Origin: Ovis canadensis
Lineage: Eukaryota; Chordata; Mammalia; Artiodactyla; Bovidae
Direction: 5' to 3'
DNA: 64,000 bases
NCBI RefSeq assembly: GCF_042477335.2
Contig: NC_091249.1
Coordinates: 50,514,001-50,578,000, forward strand
The notes below the pieces were generated by a model. It saw only the letters and a program-made list of their open reading frames with translations, had not been told where the DNA came from and searched no databases. Every line of letters begins with the position of its first letter. Positions within the stretch are counted from its first letter, which is position 1. This document shows, one piece after another, positions 47,043 through 58,397 of this stretch. A program made the position numbers and the translations under genes.

Positions 47043-50000
47043 GTGAGTGCCCGAGGAGGGTCTGCGCCTCCGCGCGTGCAGCCGAGGGGGTGTGACCGCC
47101 GCCCGGCGAGTTGGGAGCTTGGCGCCGCAGGCGTCACGCTGGTGGGCGCGTGGCGGGCGACTGGGAGTCCCGGAACCCTGGAACCGCTGGGCGTTTGGGA
47201 GCGTGTGCTGTGCTGCGCCTCTGTAGGCCCCAGCTTACTCGCCAGGGCTGGGGCGCGAGCGCGCGGTCGGGGAGCGCTGTCCCGCCAGCGCCGGTGCAGC
47301 CGGTGCCTGGCTGGCGCCTGCGCTGTGCGTCCAGCGCGGTTTGTCCTCCGCCCCCTCCCGCCCGGCCGCAGCTGTTTCGCTTGTTGCCGGGATTCTGCGC
47401 TTCCTACCTGCCTAGAGTGAGGAGGGATTGTCAGTGTAGGGAGGCTGAGGCTCTGCGAAGGGGAGGAATTTGCATGAGGTCACCCAGTGAAAGCTAGAAG
47501 AACGGCTTTGGGGAATTCAGGATTCTATTGGCGGCGCTCGTCTCTGTGCACCAGAGCGGGCGTAGCAGACCCTTGATGGCGGGAGGTCGGGGATGTGCGC
47601 TTTGGGCTTTCGGTCTTCCTTGGGGGAAGGGTGAGGCCGGAGGGTGCCGATCGCAGCCTGACCCGTGCTCCGCAGCCCGAGGACGAGGAGGACGTGGAGC
47701 CAGCGCTGGAGGAGCTGGAGCAGCGCGAGGTGTTGGTGCTGGGGCTGGACGGCTCCGGGAAAAGCACATTCCTGCGCGTGCTGGCGGGAAAGCCACCGCT
47801 GGAAGGCCACATCCCCACCTGGGGCTTCAACTCTGTGCGACTGCCCACCAGGGACTTCGAGGTGGACCTGCTGGAGAGTGAGCAGACACCCCCTCCCCTC
47901 GCGCCTGTCTCCCCCATCATCTCAGCTGGACCCAAGTTGGGGCTTGTTATCGAAGCAGGACACGCTCCTGTAGAAAATCCTTCCCATGTGTCCCTGGGGT
48001 ACAGGATGGAGTCCAACACTGCTCTCTTCTCTGGTTTGGTCGCCCCTTGTCCCTCACCCTTACTGCAGCCCACGTGCCTAACCCTGATAGACTCACAGCT
48101 AAAGTTTCCTGTATGCCAAGCACTTGACAGACAGCACTTTATAAAACCTTCCCAACAACTCCATAAAACTGGAAAGAGTTATTACCTTCATTATATATGT
48201 CTTGCGTGAGGCAGTGAGGCCCAGAAAGTTAAATAGTTTATCCAAGCTCAGGCAGCTTGCCAGTCTGTTAATGCTGTCTAGCTCTGGGCTCTTGATGTCA
48301 AGCACCCTGTACATTGCTTGTTTCTGAAATGAGTGAGTGATAGTCGCTCAGTCGTGTCCAACTCTTTAGGACCCCATGGACTGTGTAGCCTGTCAGCCTT
48401 CACAATCCGTGGAATTCTCCAGGGTTTCTGAAGGGTGCTTGCCGTTTTCTTTGTTACCATCTGTGCTTTGCATGCACTGTTCTCCCAGTCTGGAAAGACC
48501 TTCTTCCCTTTATGAACTAATGTTCATCCTTCAAGGTTTAGGATAAACTATTTATCTTGGATAAACTAACTTCCTGGGCCTCACTGCCTCACGCAAGACA
48601 TATATAATGAAGGTAATAACTCTTTACAGTTTTATGGAGTTGTTGGGAGGGTGATATCCCATGAAGCCTTATCTGACCCTGAGGCTAGCTTAAGAGTTCT
48701 TCCTCTGGGCTCCCCTTCTGCTACAGTGTTTGCCACATACCTTTCTGTGTCCCTGACTGGGCATCTAGGGCACAGATAAATCTGATCCAGCTCTGGCCCC
48801 TAGGGCCCAGCCCCAGTCAGGTACCTGGAAGAGCTTGTTAAGGGAGTGATCAAAGGAGGATCTGAGTAGCCTCCTGCCCTCAATGTTAGGCTTCTTGGGA
48901 TCTCAGGAGAAGCTAGGAGAGAGGATATTGAGAGGGCAGCAGTACTTAAGCGCCTGTGTCCAGTCACGGACTCAGTGGAAAGGGACAGGTGGGTTTCTGC
49001 CAGCCATAGGCCTCAGACCATAAAGACTCAGTGGGTTTAGTTAAGTGCCAAAGTGGTGGGATCAGACTCAAGGCCTGGCCGTTGGCCTGAATGGGCCCAG
49101 TTCCTCTGGTCTCAGGGCTCAGGGCCTTGCCTGCTAACCTGCCCTGGCTACATCTTTCTTCCCTGATTGTAGCAAACATTGATATTTACCTGAGTTCAGT
49201 CCTTTCAGCCTGCTTTCTGTGTCTCCATCTCTTGTGCTCAGGACACAGAAAATTCAGATGGGGGTTCTGCAGTTGAAGCCCACTCTGTCTGGCAGAGACA
49301 GTATCCCGGCTCTATAAGGTCACTCAACCTGGATTCAAACCCAGATCTCCCATTCAAGTCCAGGTCCTTTCCCCTGCCACAACACTCAGTTTGCTGTGGG
49401 TACCTACAGTGCTTGGCCTGGAGCCCAGCTGAGAATGAGCCCCTTGTGGATCTTGATTTTTCCCTGCCCTTCCCACCCCCACCTCCTATATCCATTTTAT
49501 TAACTAGTTCTGTCAGCTTTATCCTTCAATAGCGTTTGCATCTGTCTGTTTCTCCCCACCTCCATCTTTGCCTGCTTGTCCCAATCCACGGTCACCTATC
49601 AGTACTACAACAGTCTCCTTGCTGGTCTTCCTGATTCTGCTTCTGTCCTCAATGTTGACCAGCAGCATCTTTCAGAAATCCATATCACTTCATGTCATTC
49701 TTGCTTAAAATGCTTATGGGGGTCCCCACAGCCTCACTGTGGCCTTACAGGCCCCGTGTGGCCCAACCCTGCTGGTCGTGTCTCCTTCTCCCCCCTGGCA
49801 GCGCCTCAGCCACCCTGAATGCCTTCTGTTTCTTGAACACATGGATCTTGCCCTGCCCGGTGCCTATAACGCTTGTCTCTGCCTCTTCTCATGACCATCT
49901 CCTTGTCATCTCAGATTCAGCTCACATGCCGCCTCCTTAGGCCACCTTCTCAGACCACCCAATCCAAAGCCACCAGCAGACACTACCCCCGCCCCGCCCC

Positions 50001-52895
50001 GCCACTTTCACTTTTTCTGTTTCATTTCCTTCCTTCGTGGAATGTGTTTTTGTGTTACTGCTGTGTTGGTCCTGGTTACAGAGGGAGCTCCTTGAGAGCA
50101 GGGCCCCCCTGCCTGCCTTGCTGACCTCTGTGTCCCCAGCACCCAGATCAGTGCTTGGCACCTAGTAAGTACTCAGTATATACTTGTTGAGTGCCTGCTA
50201 TGTGCCAGGCATTGTGCTGAGGGCTTTGGGGGGATCCAGAGATATATAGCTCTAACTCTCAAAGAGCTGGGGGTCCACAAGTGTCAGAAGTCTAATCAGA
50301 AACACTGGGATGTGGGGGTGACCACTGAGGACTTTGCAGAGGGACACAGAGGAACAGGAATGCAACCCGGGGTGGGGGAGGTGCTCCTCGGACAGCCGCA
50401 TGGTGGCAGGATTGAGTACGGCCTTTCCAAGGAAAGAAAGTGGGGCAACCAGGCTGAACGAGAAAAACTGAATTGAGAATGGCTGTTCTCAGGCAGCACA
50501 GGGGGTCCTGGCTGCTGACCATAGCCGCTGACCTGGGAGGAAGCTAGGGATTGGGAGGAGGCAGGACAGCCCAGGAGAAAGAACCAGAGTACTATGTATG
50601 AGGACATGTTATACCCCAGTCCTGTGAAAGGTACATTGCGCACAGTACTTTGGGGTTTTGCTACAACCTGTTAGGTAAGTTCAGTGAGGAGGAGACTGAT
50701 GCTCAGAGGTGTTGACCTGCTCAGGGAGATACAGCTGTCAGAGCTAGAGCCACACTCAGGTCCAGTTGGCTCAGGAGCCCGTGGACTTCCCTTGCTCCAT
50801 TGGCCAGTGGAGCCTTGGGAGGCTGGAAGTGATGTGGGGGTGGGCTGTAAATAGAGAGTCCGGGCCCAGGGAGGCTCTGAGCTGGCCCCTGGCCTCTCCT
50901 CAGTCGGCGGCAGCCAGAATCTGCGCTTCTACTGGAAGGAGTTTGTGAATGAAGTGGACGTGCTGGTGTTCATGGTGGACTCGGCTGACCGGCTGCGGCT
51001 GCCGTGGGCCCGACAGGAGCTGCACAAGCTGCTGGACAAGGACCCTGACCTGCCTGTTGTGGTGGTGGCCAACAAGCAGGTGAGGGCGATGGGAGGCTGG
51101 CCCAGGTCAGCGGGGCTTGAGCCACAATGCCTGGGGCAGGGAGCACCGGAGAGGGATTCGGGCCCAGACCCCTGACCTGCAGCACACAGCTGATGCTGTC
51201 ACCCCCTCTGCTGCCTGTGCTGCGTCCTCCTTCCTCATCCTCTCTGCCTCCCTGTCATTTGTCATCCTGGAAGAATGAGAAAAATAATTTCTCTGTGTCC
51301 ACTGTGTATGAGGTGTGGTTTCGAATAATATTTCATATGATGTTTCTGTTCCCTCTGTAAGAGATGCGATACTGTTTCCATTTTACATACGGGGAATCTG
51401 AAGCTCAGAGAGATTTTGTACACCTTGAAAATAGTAAATTGGGAAGTTGTACTCCAGTTACACCTTTTCCACTCTGCTATGTCCTTAATGATTTCTGACT
51501 CTAGATCAGAGAGCTATAGCTGGGAAGTGGTAAGAAGTTAACAAGTTAAATAATAATAACTAACATTTACTGTGTGCTCACAGCATGCTAAGCACACTGT
51601 AATCACGACCTCACTATAGGCCCTGACGTTAGCCCAAAGTTACAGCTGCTATGTGGCAAAGCCAGGTCGTGAGCTCAGATCCTCCTCAAATTTCCGGCTC
51701 TTCACTCTATGCTATATACGTCTCCTGGCCCAGTAACTCTTGGCATCACATACTTACGGTGCCATTCTCTGCCGCAGTACAGAGTCCTGTTGTGTTTCAG
51801 GTGGCAGGGGCCTATGGCCCTGAGAGCTGTGGGACCTGTTTCCAGTCTGGCTTGGAGACATGCTGTCTGTCTTAGACCTCAGGTTTCCCCTGCCTATCAA
51901 GAAATACCTGGCACGATTATAAACAGGGTTACCTTATGTTCTGGTCTGCCTGGGACAGGCCCCAGCTATGCCTGTTGCTCTGATAGAACTATACTAGTTC
52001 CCACTTTGAGTCTCAGAAGTAACCCAGTTTGGACAATGAATCATGTTATCATCTTATATAAACTATGATTTATAGTGATTTTGAACTTTACAGGAAACAG
52101 CACCTAAGGTCCCATCATTCTATGAACTATTTCAAGAGGAAACCTTTTAATCTTGGGCCAGGCTTGAAATTAAATGTACCATCACCAGCCATGTTGAGTA
52201 GTGGCCTCTGTTTTTTCCTCAGCTGGTTTCTAGGAGTCGAGGGGAGGTGAGGCCTTTGTCTGAAAGTGACTTTACCATAAGTTCTCTGCACCATTGAATT
52301 TAGGAAACTGAGCTAAGATTTCTGTAAAGGTCATAAATTTGGTCTTCAAACCAATCTGGGTTTGAAACCTGGCTCTGCCTCGTATCGCTTTCCTTCGCTA
52401 AATGATACCACCTCCCTGAGTTGATTTCCCCATCAGTTTAGTATGGACAGTGAGTTAAATGAGGTAAGTACCTATCATAATGCCTGACTTATTGGACACG
52501 CTATTTCTTAGCACAGTGGCTGTGGGTGAGAATGAGGGGGTGGAAAGAAGTTGATACCAAGGAAAGTCAGAGATGAAATGAGTTTAGACCAACTGGCCGA
52601 GAGAGAACTTAGGCCCCAGTGTTTCCCTCAGGGAGCTGATGAACAGTTTATTTCACAGATGACAAGGGTGGGTTGTTGGGACACACTCTCCGTCCAGCCT
52701 GACGTCTCCGTTTCATCCCAGGACCTGAATGAAGCCATGAGTATGGTGGAGCTGCAACAGGAGTTGGGCCTGCAGGCTGTCGATAGCCAGCGGGAAGTTT
52801 TCCTCTTGGCAGCCAGCATCGCCCCTGCAGGAACCAGCTTTGAAAATCCTGGCACCGTGCACATCTGGAAACTGCTCCTGGAGCTTCTCTCCTAG
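46860..52895 (+). CDS. ARL10: ADP-ribosylation factor-like GTPase 10, four coding exons
   Basis: The join 46860-47042, 47676-47877, 50904-51079, 52722-52895 gives 735 nt and 244 aa, the length I know for human ARL10. All introns are GT-AG. It is an ARF-like small GTPase of poorly known function. Unlike most ARFs it has no Gly2 for myristoylation. Instead, residues about 7-26 form a hydrophobic segment ([20 protein letters not shown]), a likely membrane anchor. An acidic linker (62-79) precedes the G domain. The P-loop is GLDGSGKST (84-92) and switch I is PTWGF (108-112). Switch II is atypical: EIGGSQ (128-133) stands where ARFs have DxGGQ. The NKQD motif (185-188) is split between exons 3 and 4, and G5 is ASIA (218-221). 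The ATG at 46,860 has a good context (GCGATGG). Intron 2 hosts miR-1271. The gene converges on NOP16. Confidence 0.96.
47676..47877 (+). CDS. ARL10: ARL10 coding exon 2
   Basis: 202 nt after the acceptor GTGCTCCGCAG. It encodes the acidic linker, P-loop and switch I and ends in phase 1 (CTGGAGA) before GTGAGC. Confidence 0.95.
48146..48652. repeat. Long near-perfect inverted repeat in ARL10 intron 2
   Basis: The left arm (about 48,146-48,246) and right arm (about 48,556-48,652) are reverse complements over about 95 bp, with about three mismatches and one 5-base gap. An example is TTATATATGTCTTGCGTGAG on the left and its complement at 48,585-48,604. The spacer is about 310 bp. The left arm lies in MIR-like sequence and the right arm interrupts an L2-like segment (TTCATCCTTCAAGG before it, CATGAAGCCTTATCTGACCC after it), so the right arm looks like the inserted copy. 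Confidence 0.9.
48330..48427 (-). mobile_element. Truncated Bov SINE in the IR spacer
   Basis: GATAGTCGCTCAGTCGTGTC, ACCCCATGGACTGTGTAGCC and GGAATTCTCCAGGG. TTTCTGAA on both sides fits a target duplication. Confidence 0.82.
49560..50190 (+). mobile_element. L2 LINE 3' end
   Basis: A diverged L2 in sense: TCATGTCATTCTTGCTTAAA, CATCTCAGATTCAGCTCACA, CTCCTTGAGAGCAGGGCCC, GTCCCCAGCACCCAGATCAG and the terminal CTTGTTGAGTG. It lies in ARL10 intron 2, and its last about 50 bases form the 5' arm of miR-1271. Confidence 0.75.
50140..50225 (+). ncRNA. MIR1271: microRNA miR-1271 precursor
   Basis: The sequence matches the human mir-1271 hairpin as I remember it, in the same place (ARL10 intron, sense strand). 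The 5p product is 50,154-50,175 (starts CTTGGCACCTAG) and the 3p product is 50,190-50,211 (starts AGTGCCTGCTATG). The 5p seed TTGGCAC is shared with miR-96. The arms pair over about 22 bp around a loop TATATACTTGT. It is expected to be processed from the ARL10 primary transcript. Confidence 0.9.
50641..50770 (+). mobile_element. MIR-like fragment in intron 2
   Basis: GAGGAGGAGACTGATGCTCA and AGCTAGAGCCACACTCAGGT resemble the MIR core and 3' end. Confidence 0.5.
50904..51079 (+). CDS. ARL10: ARL10 coding exon 3
   Basis: 176 nt after CTCTCCTCAG. Its first two bases complete Ile129. It carries the atypical switch II, the [20 protein letters not shown] helix and the first three residues of NKQD. 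Donor GTGAGG. Confidence 0.95.
51330..51700 (+). mobile_element. MIR fragments in ARL10 intron 3
   Basis: Two MIR-like stretches: 51,365-51,430 (CATTTTACATACGGGGAATC) and 51,550-51,700 (TAACATTTACTGTGTGCTCA, GCCAGGTCGTGAGCTCAGAT). Confidence 0.6.
52722..52895 (+). CDS. ARL10: ARL10 coding exon 4
   Basis: 174 nt after TTTCATCCCAG, opening with the Asp of NKQD and ending [12 protein letters not shown] then TAG. The ASIA motif is here. Confidence 0.95.
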   Translation, partial: DLNEAMSMVELQQELGLQAVDSQREVFLLAASIAPAGTSFENPGTVHIWKLLLELLS

Positions 52896-53770
52896 GCTGG
52901 CGCCCACCCGCTCACCAGCCAGCCCTGGAGACTTAAGTTCCATTCCTCCTGCTTCTTCATCTCCAGCCTGGGCCTGGGGCACAGGCTACATAGCATCACT
53001 TCCCTTCTTCCCTCCTCACCCTCAAGAGCAGGGCCTGGGTGAGGTCAGGAACCACACAGACGCCCTCCTGGTGAGCTAGCCATGAGGCTGAAGCAGGGAG
53101 GCAGTTGAGGCCAAGGGTGGGAGAGGACAGCGTCTTGCTCATTCTGAGCAGCAAGTGGTGATTCCTCTTCCACCAGGGAAGGCAGCCTCATCCTCTGACC
53201 TGTACAGCGAGCTGCCCAGCAGGCTCAGTTCTCCCCGCCCTGCTGGTCCCAGGGGGTGAGGACTGGTGTAGATGTCCGAAGTACGCCCTAACCCTAGACT
53301 GATCCCTCCTGGTGATTTTGCACCCTCTCGTGTGGGCAGGTTCTGGGCCATAAGCCATGAGCTCAGACTCCCTGTCCTGCCTTATCCTCCAATCCCAGCT
53401 GGCTCGTGGCCTTGTGCAATCCCTGCCTCTCTGGGCCATCCCTTTTAAAGAGAGGTGATTTAGATGGTGGCTTTCTAACCGAGCCATGAAGACAGGAAGC
53501 TTGAGGAGGAATCTAGAGATCCGGGCAAGGAGCTTCCCGAAATCCCCCTGCTTTCCCAAGGCTGAGGTCCGGCCCGCTAACCTCTTAAATACAGAGTAAG
53601 TGGTCTTCACCCCCTAATCAGAGAAACTGAAACCCACACCCACCCCAATCTGGAGTCACAAGCTGCTACTCTTACACTTAACTGTGCCAATGCCCATGTT
53701 TACATAAGTCTGGGGAAGAAAGGAGCCTGCCTGTGTTCCTGGAAAGACTTGTCAGGGGCCTCCAGACTGC

Positions 53771-53788
53771 ATTTATTTATTTATTTAT
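53771..53788 (+). promoter_or_regulatory. AU-rich element in the ARL10 3' UTR
   Basis: ATTTATTTATTTATTTAT holds overlapping ATTTA pentamers, the pattern of class II AREs that bind TTP/HuR-type proteins. Its role here is inferred. Confidence 0.55.
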
Positions 53789-56118
53789 AAAAGGAACAGG
53801 CCCAAGTTTTAGGCTCTGTTTCTAGGTGCTGTTATCTAAACCCCAGATGACTGTCATGGAAAATTTGGATCTTTGAGGAAAATAGCTGGAATCATGGATG
53901 ACAGTGTGGTAAGCTACATGAGTCAATGGAGACAGCTCTTCCTTCCCCAACCCTTTGTGGCTGTACTTGATGTCGTAGAATTTCACGATGACCCATATGA
54001 ACTTGAACTCCAACACTTGGCCTAATACGTCAAAGGGACACAAACTGTAGAGGTAACAAATGACTCTGGGAGAGGCAATTTCATCATAGTTACTCTTACA
54101 AAGAAATAAGAATTAGCAGACCAACCAATGGGTAGGCTTGAGTATATCGCACAGCCTTCCTGGACCTGCTGATTGTGCAGCTAAGGCAAAGCTGGACAGA
54201 ATAGCTGGTGTCCTCTCCAGTACACATTCCGTGATTCTCCTGTTTCCAGTGATCAGCCAGTTTAAAGACTGTCTCTGTACTGACTCTTCAGTGCAGGCAG
54301 AAGGAACCTTTTGTCTGTCAAGAGGCCACTGAACAGTCGACAGCCACAAATGGGCCTTTTTTCTGAGGAGGTAACCGACTCAGTTTGCTTTTTAATTGAG
54401 AATAGAGATTATGTGCCTTTGTTTCATTTGACATTTACTCAGTGTGCTACAGTTTCATGCTGTGGCGGGTGCAAGAAGGGTGGGCCGGGAAGGTGGCTCA
54501 GAATAGAATCACTTTTCTTTGAAATTCCGATTAACTTTCTGTCTTAAGTGATTTGACTGATTTTATTTTAAATATTTTGGGAATGACTTGGGTTTTAGAG
54601 TAGCCTTTGAAACCCTGCTGACACTTCATTTTGCTGGCAGAAAGTAAGGAGACTTTACTTCTCTGTTCTGTGAACCTCACCTTGTCCTCCAGTGTTAATA
54701 CTTGAAAGTTACCTTTGGAGCCAACATTTTGGAGAGTGGCACCCTTTTCTATTGATTAAGATCTACCTTTGGTCTAGTGCATATCACTATGTAGTACAGG
54801 TTTTAAAGTCCCCACTGTCAGGAGGTGAACTTGAATAGAGTTACGTACTTGAGCAGGTTTCAAAGACCAGTCTCAGAGTCAACAGGTCCCAGGGGCGCAC
54901 AAGAAGGCACCCCTGAGGAGCACTGCAGGCCCAGGGCAGTGGCCCTCAGTAGCTGTACAGGCCGTGTGGACGGCCTGTCGGCCTGTGGGCGCGTCTGTGG
55001 CTGAGAGCAGCACTCCTCTGGTGGCCCGTCCTCCAGGTGGGCTGCCAGACTGCTTGTGTCTGGTTCCTACCAGGACCAGGCTGGGCACAGTCGGGGAAGG
55101 GCCTTTCCTAAGAACACTGACTGCCTTGTGCTCTTATGTAGTTATTCCTGATGTGACTTTGGCTCAAGAGCCTAGATGGCTGCTTTGGGGAACCTGTTCA
55201 TCTCAAGTGCAGCTCCTGACTAACTGGGATGACCATGGTCCCCCCTCTGCCCCACCAAGCTTGGGACTAGCGGATGGACGGCTGAGCAGCTCTCGCAATC
55301 TCATGAAGACCATACAGTGCCCACTTCACGCTTGGGAAGGCAGCTCATGCATCTGCGTGCCGGTTGAACCTATGAATCACGCACCCTGACACTGGGGGCT
55401 TCTGCTCTTGAGGTTATTTTAATGAAATCATGGCTTCTGACCTGCTGCTGTCCTAAAGAGAGGTCAGCCCGGTCCAGAGTCTGGACACGTGGATGGTCTG
55501 GGCAAGAGGGCTCTTGAGGCTGCTGGGACCACTACCTTGGACTGGCTGCCTATCCCAAGAAGCCTCCTCTGGCACCTCCTGGTGCTCAGAACCATCCGTT
55601 GTAAGCTTGTGCCAACACAGTGGTACCCAGCTGTGAGGACTGGAGAGGAGGTGAAGCTGGTCCCTCCGGACCCTCGTCAGAAGTGCTGGTGAAAAATTTC
55701 ACAGCTGTAGCATGTCTGAATGAGACCCCTGATTCTCCAGAAAAATGTTTTCACTTGCCTTTGGAAAATATTTTGTTCTTAGGCTAGTTTAGTAGGAACT
55801 GCCAGCATCTCAAACCAGCCGCTGAAACTCGTCTGTGGTGTCTATCCTCGTCCTCACAGCTGCCCCAGAACTCAGACCTGCATAGTCAGCAGTCTGCCTC
55901 TCACCCCTGCCGTCTGCTGTCACCTCCAAGTCTTCTCTAGTAGCTATTTAAAGGGAAACCTCCACCTTTCCCGGCTGCCTCCTGGAGATGGGCCCATAAA
56001 GAGACAAGGGGGAGATTGCCATCAAAGAACTGAAGTAAAGGAGCCTTGCTATCCCAGCCCATGCCCTGTGAACCCAGGCCCACAAACTGCATAAAATGGA
56101 GTGTTGGTGGCTGTGTAC

Positions 56119-56124
56119 AATAAA
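56119..56124 (+). other. ARL10: Candidate ARL10 polyadenylation signal
   Basis: AATAAA in GTACAATAAATGCC, the first canonical plus-strand signal after the ARL10 stop codon. Confidence 0.55.
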
Positions 56125-56140
56125 TGCCAAAAATTCGGTG

Positions 56141-57540
56141 GTAGTTTAATATAAATTGATTTTGAGGAACAAAGGTGCTTGGTGCTTAACAGTCCCAGGG
56201 AGGAACAGCTATGGAGGGTGGTCCCAGAACACGTCCCACAGAAAATCCCAATCCTTTCAGTCCACGCTGGGGTGGGTGGGTACATCAGCTTTGGCCTAAC
56301 AGTACTTTTGGGGAGATACCCAAACCCTTCCTTGTAGGAGTTCTAGCTGATGGGGCCAGAGCTAGGCATGAAAATGGAAGTGAGAACTTTTTAATTGTAG
56401 CAATGCTGTTTTTTAATTGAATAATTGCTTTACAGAATTGGAGAACAGCTTTGACTGCCTATACACCAGAGGTCAGAATGAAGGTGGCACCATTCCACAA
56501 GTGTCCCCCCAACACCTGCCCTTGGGCTGGGCTCTGTGGTTCCCTCACAAAGTCGCTCATTCAAGTCCAGTCTGGTAGGGGATGTCCAACCAGACTAAAA
56601 GACAGGTACTGGCATTGGCTACAGAACGGGGCTGGGGGCACTCAGGACACTGACACAGCCTTGGGGCAGAGGAAGGTGGTATGTAAGGCATCCCCAAAGC
56701 CCTATGGTATGGCAGCTGAACTGGGTGAAGAAACAAGGTTAAAGGGCCTGGCCCAGTCACAGGCTTGATTTCAGAATGCTCTGAAGGACTGCGTTCCTAA
56801 AGCCTTCACTCATTGGAGTCTGGCAAGCCAAGTCCAAAAGGCAGGTTTCTGTCCAGTTTCCAGCCCATCTCAAAGGTGTCCAGCCCGCCTCAACAGTGTG
56901 AGATGGTGGGCTGCTTTCAGCGGCCAAAGAGAAGGCCAGCAAGCGAAAGTCTAGGCTTAGTCATTGGACAGACTAACTTCAAACCCCATGTTAATGCCTC
57001 TTAAACCTGTTTCCTTACCTGCAAGAAGATAAAACCACACAACTGTATGGGTTTTATGTGAAATAGTCTATGTAAAAACACTTAAGTCCTTTTCTAGAGC
57101 AGTGAGGGGAGACAAATTTTATGTGATTTAAGGAGAAACCTCAGGAACAGAGGGTTTTTATAGATACCTGATGATAATGAATCAAGAGAAGAAAATGCCC
57201 AGCACCCACCTCACTGTGACTCTAACCCTGCTACATACCACTCATGCCATGAAATTGCACAGGCCAGGCCCGAAGGAATGCCACGCAGTGTGTAGCCCAG
57301 GACTTGGTACATAACAGAGGTGCATTCAGCAGTCCAACAGACATCTCAGAAAGCAGCTTTGGGGACCTCAGACTCAAAAGACAAGCAGCAAAGGCAGGTC
57401 AGTTGAAGGCAGATCAGGAGGCAGCTGTACCACATCTTATCTGCTGGCACTCAGACCAGGGCCACAGAAAACCAGTTCACCAGCCCCCAGCCTGGGATGG
57501 GGCCAGCACTGGAGGCCCCTCCCAAGCAGCCCAGGCGTCC
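56141..57540. other. Convergent intergenic interval ARL10-NOP16
   Basis: No supported gene between the two convergent 3' ends. Confidence 0.45.
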
Positions 57541-57548
57541 GTAGAAGT

Positions 57549-57746
57549 ATTAGTCGGCTCAGATGGTAAAGAATCTGCCTGCAGTGTGGGAGACCCTGGG
57601 TCTATCCCTGGGTCAGGAAGATGCCTGGAGAAGGGAATGACTGCCCACTCCAGTATTTTGTCTGGAGAATCCCATAGACAGAGGAGCCTAGCAGACTACA
57701 GTCCATGGGTCACAGAGTCAGACATGACTGACTGACTCACTTTTTT
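57549..57746 (+). mobile_element. Bov-tA SINE
   Basis: TCGGCTCAGATGGTAAAGAA through GTCACAGAGTCAGACATGAC. Flanked by GTAGAAGT at 57,541-57,548 and 57,747-57,754. Confidence 0.9.
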
Positions 57747-57961
57747 GTAGAAGTGATAGTGGAACTGCTATTCAGGAAACCAAGGTAGAGAGCAGTAGAA
57801 CCACAACAGGGGAGAAAAGGGAGGGCAGCTGTGCCTAGGAGGGTACATGAATGTGCAAAGGACTGAATGGCCCTACTTTGGTTGAGGTTACTGAAGGGGG
57901 CAGCCCCAGGGCTTGGCTGGGAGGGCAAATACCAAACTCTCAGAGAAGTAAAAATAACTAT

Positions 57962-57967
57962 TTTATT
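57962..57967 (-). other. NOP16: NOP16 polyadenylation signal
   Basis: Plus-strand TTTATT, read AATAAA on the minus strand, about 290 bp beyond the NOP16 stop codon. A (GT)n tract (about 58,106-58,140) lies within this 3' UTR. Confidence 0.75.
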
Positions 57968-58253
57968 GTACACAGACTATATTCAAACAAACCGCCCTCT
58001 CAGAAAACAGCAGGTTCTAGCTTTTCCCAGAGCCCCCAGAAGAATATAAATTGGAGTCTCTGGGAGACAGTATCTTCTCCAAAGTGAAATGTGAGAGAGA
58101 CTGTATGTGTGTGTGTGCACACAGGCACACACGCACACGTGCATTGTAACCTTTTGATTCCATGGGGTTTGGCTGGCCTCATCTGTAAATGGACACCCCT
58201 CCTTGCTTCTCTGGTCCAAGAGGAAGCCTCAACCTGGGGCAGGCATAAACCAG

Positions 58254-58397
58254 TCACTCAACCTCCATTTTATTCTTTTGCAAAGAATCAGTGAAGGCTT
58301 GCCACTCTGCTGGGTAAAAACGCTTGTAGACGTTGATCTTATTCCGAATCTGTTTTGGGGTATCTTGATAGTAATTCTTCTCGTCCCGGGCCATAGC
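58254..58397 (-). CDS. NOP16: NOP16 coding exon 5
   Basis: 144 nt after TTTCCTTAG. Starts AMARDEKNYYQDTPKQ and ends LQKNKMEVE and TGA. Confidence 0.96.
   Translation of the reverse strand, partial: AMARDEKNYYQDTPKQIRNKINVYKRFYPAEWQAFTDSLQKNKMEVE

Larger units (their letters stand above)
46590..47420 (+). promoter_or_regulatory. ARL10: CpG-rich promoter of ARL10
   Basis: The CpG density rises abruptly near 46,600 and stays high through exon 1 and into intron 1. No TATA box stands out. The transcription start is presumably between 46,700 and 46,850, upstream of the ATG at 46,860. Confidence 0.75.
52896..56140 (+). other. ARL10: ARL10 3' UTR (probable)
   Basis: About 3.2 kb without a clear repeat between the stop codon and the first plus-strand AATAAA at 56,119. 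Open frames inside are short and lack family features. Confidence 0.5.

Noticed and set aside
46620-47420. A 266-codon open frame across the ARL10 promoter and exon 1
   Set aside because: It is the ARL10 exon 1 frame extended through GC-rich 5' UTR and intron 1, where stops are rare. The real coding part is 46,860-47,042.
58106-58140. GT/CA tract near the NOP16 3' end as a possible Z-DNA regulatory site
   Set aside because: It is a short, ordinary microsatellite with no further supporting signal.
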